Positions 62,835 to 64,000 of a stretch of DNA of 64,000 bases are shown one piece after another; the stretch's first letter is position 1; each line of letters begins with the position of its first letter. The notes under the pieces are model-generated. The model was not told where the DNA came from and did no database searches. It saw only the letters and a program-made list of their open reading frames with translations. Source of the stretch: Dendrolimus kikuchii (Eukaryota > Arthropoda > Insecta > Lepidoptera > Lasiocampidae); contig CM034394.1 of the NCBI GenBank assembly GCA_019925095.2, positions 26,152,272-26,216,271 on the forward strand. Direction: 5' to 3'. The position numbers and the translations under genes are program-made.

Positions 62835-64000
62835 ACGAGGGTGAATCAAAAAGTTATTAGAAGTGCATATATATAAAACCTTTTTGGGAGAAGTTACATA
62901 CATACATACATAACTTCACGCCAGTTCCCTTGCGGCGTAGGCACGAACGACAGAGCACCATTTAGGCTTATTCTTACACACCTCACTTGCTTCTTTGACA
63001 TTCATAACTCTTGTCATGCACGCTCGTCTGTTATTAAGGCTCCTGACATCATCTTCTGCTAGTACACGATCAATTTGATCATGGAAGGTGTGTCGTGGCC
63101 TTCCACGACTTCTGCATCCATCCATCCTGGGAGAAGTTCGCTATTCAAATTAAAGAGTGTCAATCACACAATATTTATGGCAACTGTTACTTGTCGTATG
63201 CAACGAGTTGCTAAAACGCAAAATTATGGATAAAAGTGAGTTACGTGCGGTGATAAAATATCTCAGGTTGAAAAAAATGTCTACGAAACAATTTTTTTTG
63301 GCATTCAGCAGGCATTAGGGGAAGATGCTGTATCCTATTCTATGGTTGTGTACTGGGTGGCTGAATTTGAAAGAGGTAGATCAAGCTGTAAAGATCACTG
63401 ACGTTCTGGGCAGCCTTTAACCTCCGTTACGGAAGAAAATGTCAAAAAGGTTGAGAATCTGGTTTTGGAAGACAGAAGAATAAGCGTAAAATATATAGCT
63501 AAGATCCTAAAAATATTTTGGTAGCATTCAATCCATTTTAATTGATTCACTGGGGTTCAAAAAAGTGTCGGCAAGTTGGGTGCCACGAACGTTAACCGAC
63601 GAAAACAAAAACAAAAGACCTTAGAGTTTTGGGATAGTGAAGGCATCCTTTTTATTGATTACATGCCAAAAGGCCAGACGATTACTAGATCCTATTAAGC
63701 AAATGTAATTCCGAAAGTGCGTGAAGCGATTAAAGAAAAACGTCGTGGAAAACTTGTCATCGTTGTTTCATCACGATAACACTCCCGCTCATCGATCGGA
63801 ATTTGCGCTCTACGCAATCCGCTGAGCTGGCTTCAATCTCCTTGACCACCCACCATATTCTCCGGTCTTAGCTCCAAGTGATTTTCACTTCTTCACAGAA
63901 TTAAAAAAGAAAACTCGTGGAACTAAATTTCATGATAATGACGCGGTTATAGCTGCCGTAGAGGAGTTTTTCGAGATTCAAGAAAAACTATTTTTTTCGC
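62835..64000 (+). pseudogene. mariner transposase, deleted and interrupted
   Basis: 5' TIR-like CGAGGGTGAATCAAAAAGTT after TA, and ATG at 63226. Recognisable blocks: ELRAVIKYL and RSGQPLTSVTEENVKKVE (DNA-binding half), then ASWVPRTLTDEN-like sequence. A large internal deletion near 63610-63625 removes the region with the first catalytic Asp. FWDSEGILFIDYMPKGQTIT and EAIKEKRRGKL follow. The second and third Asp motifs (HHDNTPAHRS, and SPVLAPSDFHFF) survive 34 residues apart, as in D,D34D mariners, but with stops and frameshifts. The element runs off the window. A LINE sits in its 5' UTR. Confidence 0.85.
62896..63127 (-). pseudogene. LINE C-terminus inserted in mariner 5' UTR
   Basis: (TATG)n-tail family; in reverse GCRSRGRPRHTFHDQIDRVL to AYAARELA. 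Flanked by the exact 11-bp duplication TGGGAGAAGTT (62885-62895 and 63128-63138). Confidence 0.85.

Overview
The window is AT-rich, repeat-dense insect DNA, almost certainly from a moth or butterfly. The evidence is an ARL1 gene with an insect-like protein, a 5S rRNA gene, mariner elements, Helitrons that start TCTATACTAAT and end CTAG, tRNA-derived SINEs whose 3' end reads CCAGCAGTGGGA, and LINE tails typical of Lepidoptera. The species cannot be told from this sequence.

Only two genes are certain. ARL1 (17882-23842, + strand, four coding exons, 180 residues) encodes the Golgi small GTPase of the ARF family. Its introns carry a SINE, a Penelope fragment, a large minisatellite and a solo LTR. 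A single 5S rRNA gene (15565-15683) lies about 2.2 kb upstream of ARL1. A possible terminal exon of an unidentified membrane protein lies at 32298-32455. Everything else that looks coding is transposon remnant.

Layout. 0-15 kb: mixed SINEs, LINE ends, a MITE, a truncated mariner, a solo LTR, a Penelope-like unit and a 781-bp Helitron. 15.5-24 kb: 5S rRNA and ARL1. 24-31.5 kb: LINE ends, a TIR element, short tandem repeats, and a ten-unit tandem array of about 215 bp grown out of a LINE C-terminus. 31.5-45.8 kb: SINEs, a PIF/Harbinger-type MITE split by a Jockey-like LINE (both with target duplications), head-to-tail Helitrons, and Helitrons nested in Helitrons. 45.9-49 kb: a satellite of 36 monomers of exactly 86 bp with a 13-monomer higher-order period. 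49-64 kb: more retroposons, two composite repeats in which an internal segment is flipped, a LINE whose 3' UTR hairpin matches the satellite monomer, a head-to-head SINE palindrome, and a broken mariner interrupted by a LINE.

The most interesting signals are: (1) Penelope-like repeats that keep a hammerhead-ribozyme-like fold with an unusual, conserved core; (2) two tandem arrays that both appear to have grown out of LINE 3' ends, one with alphoid-like higher-order structure; (3) precise nested and tandem transposon junctions that allow the order of insertion to be read.
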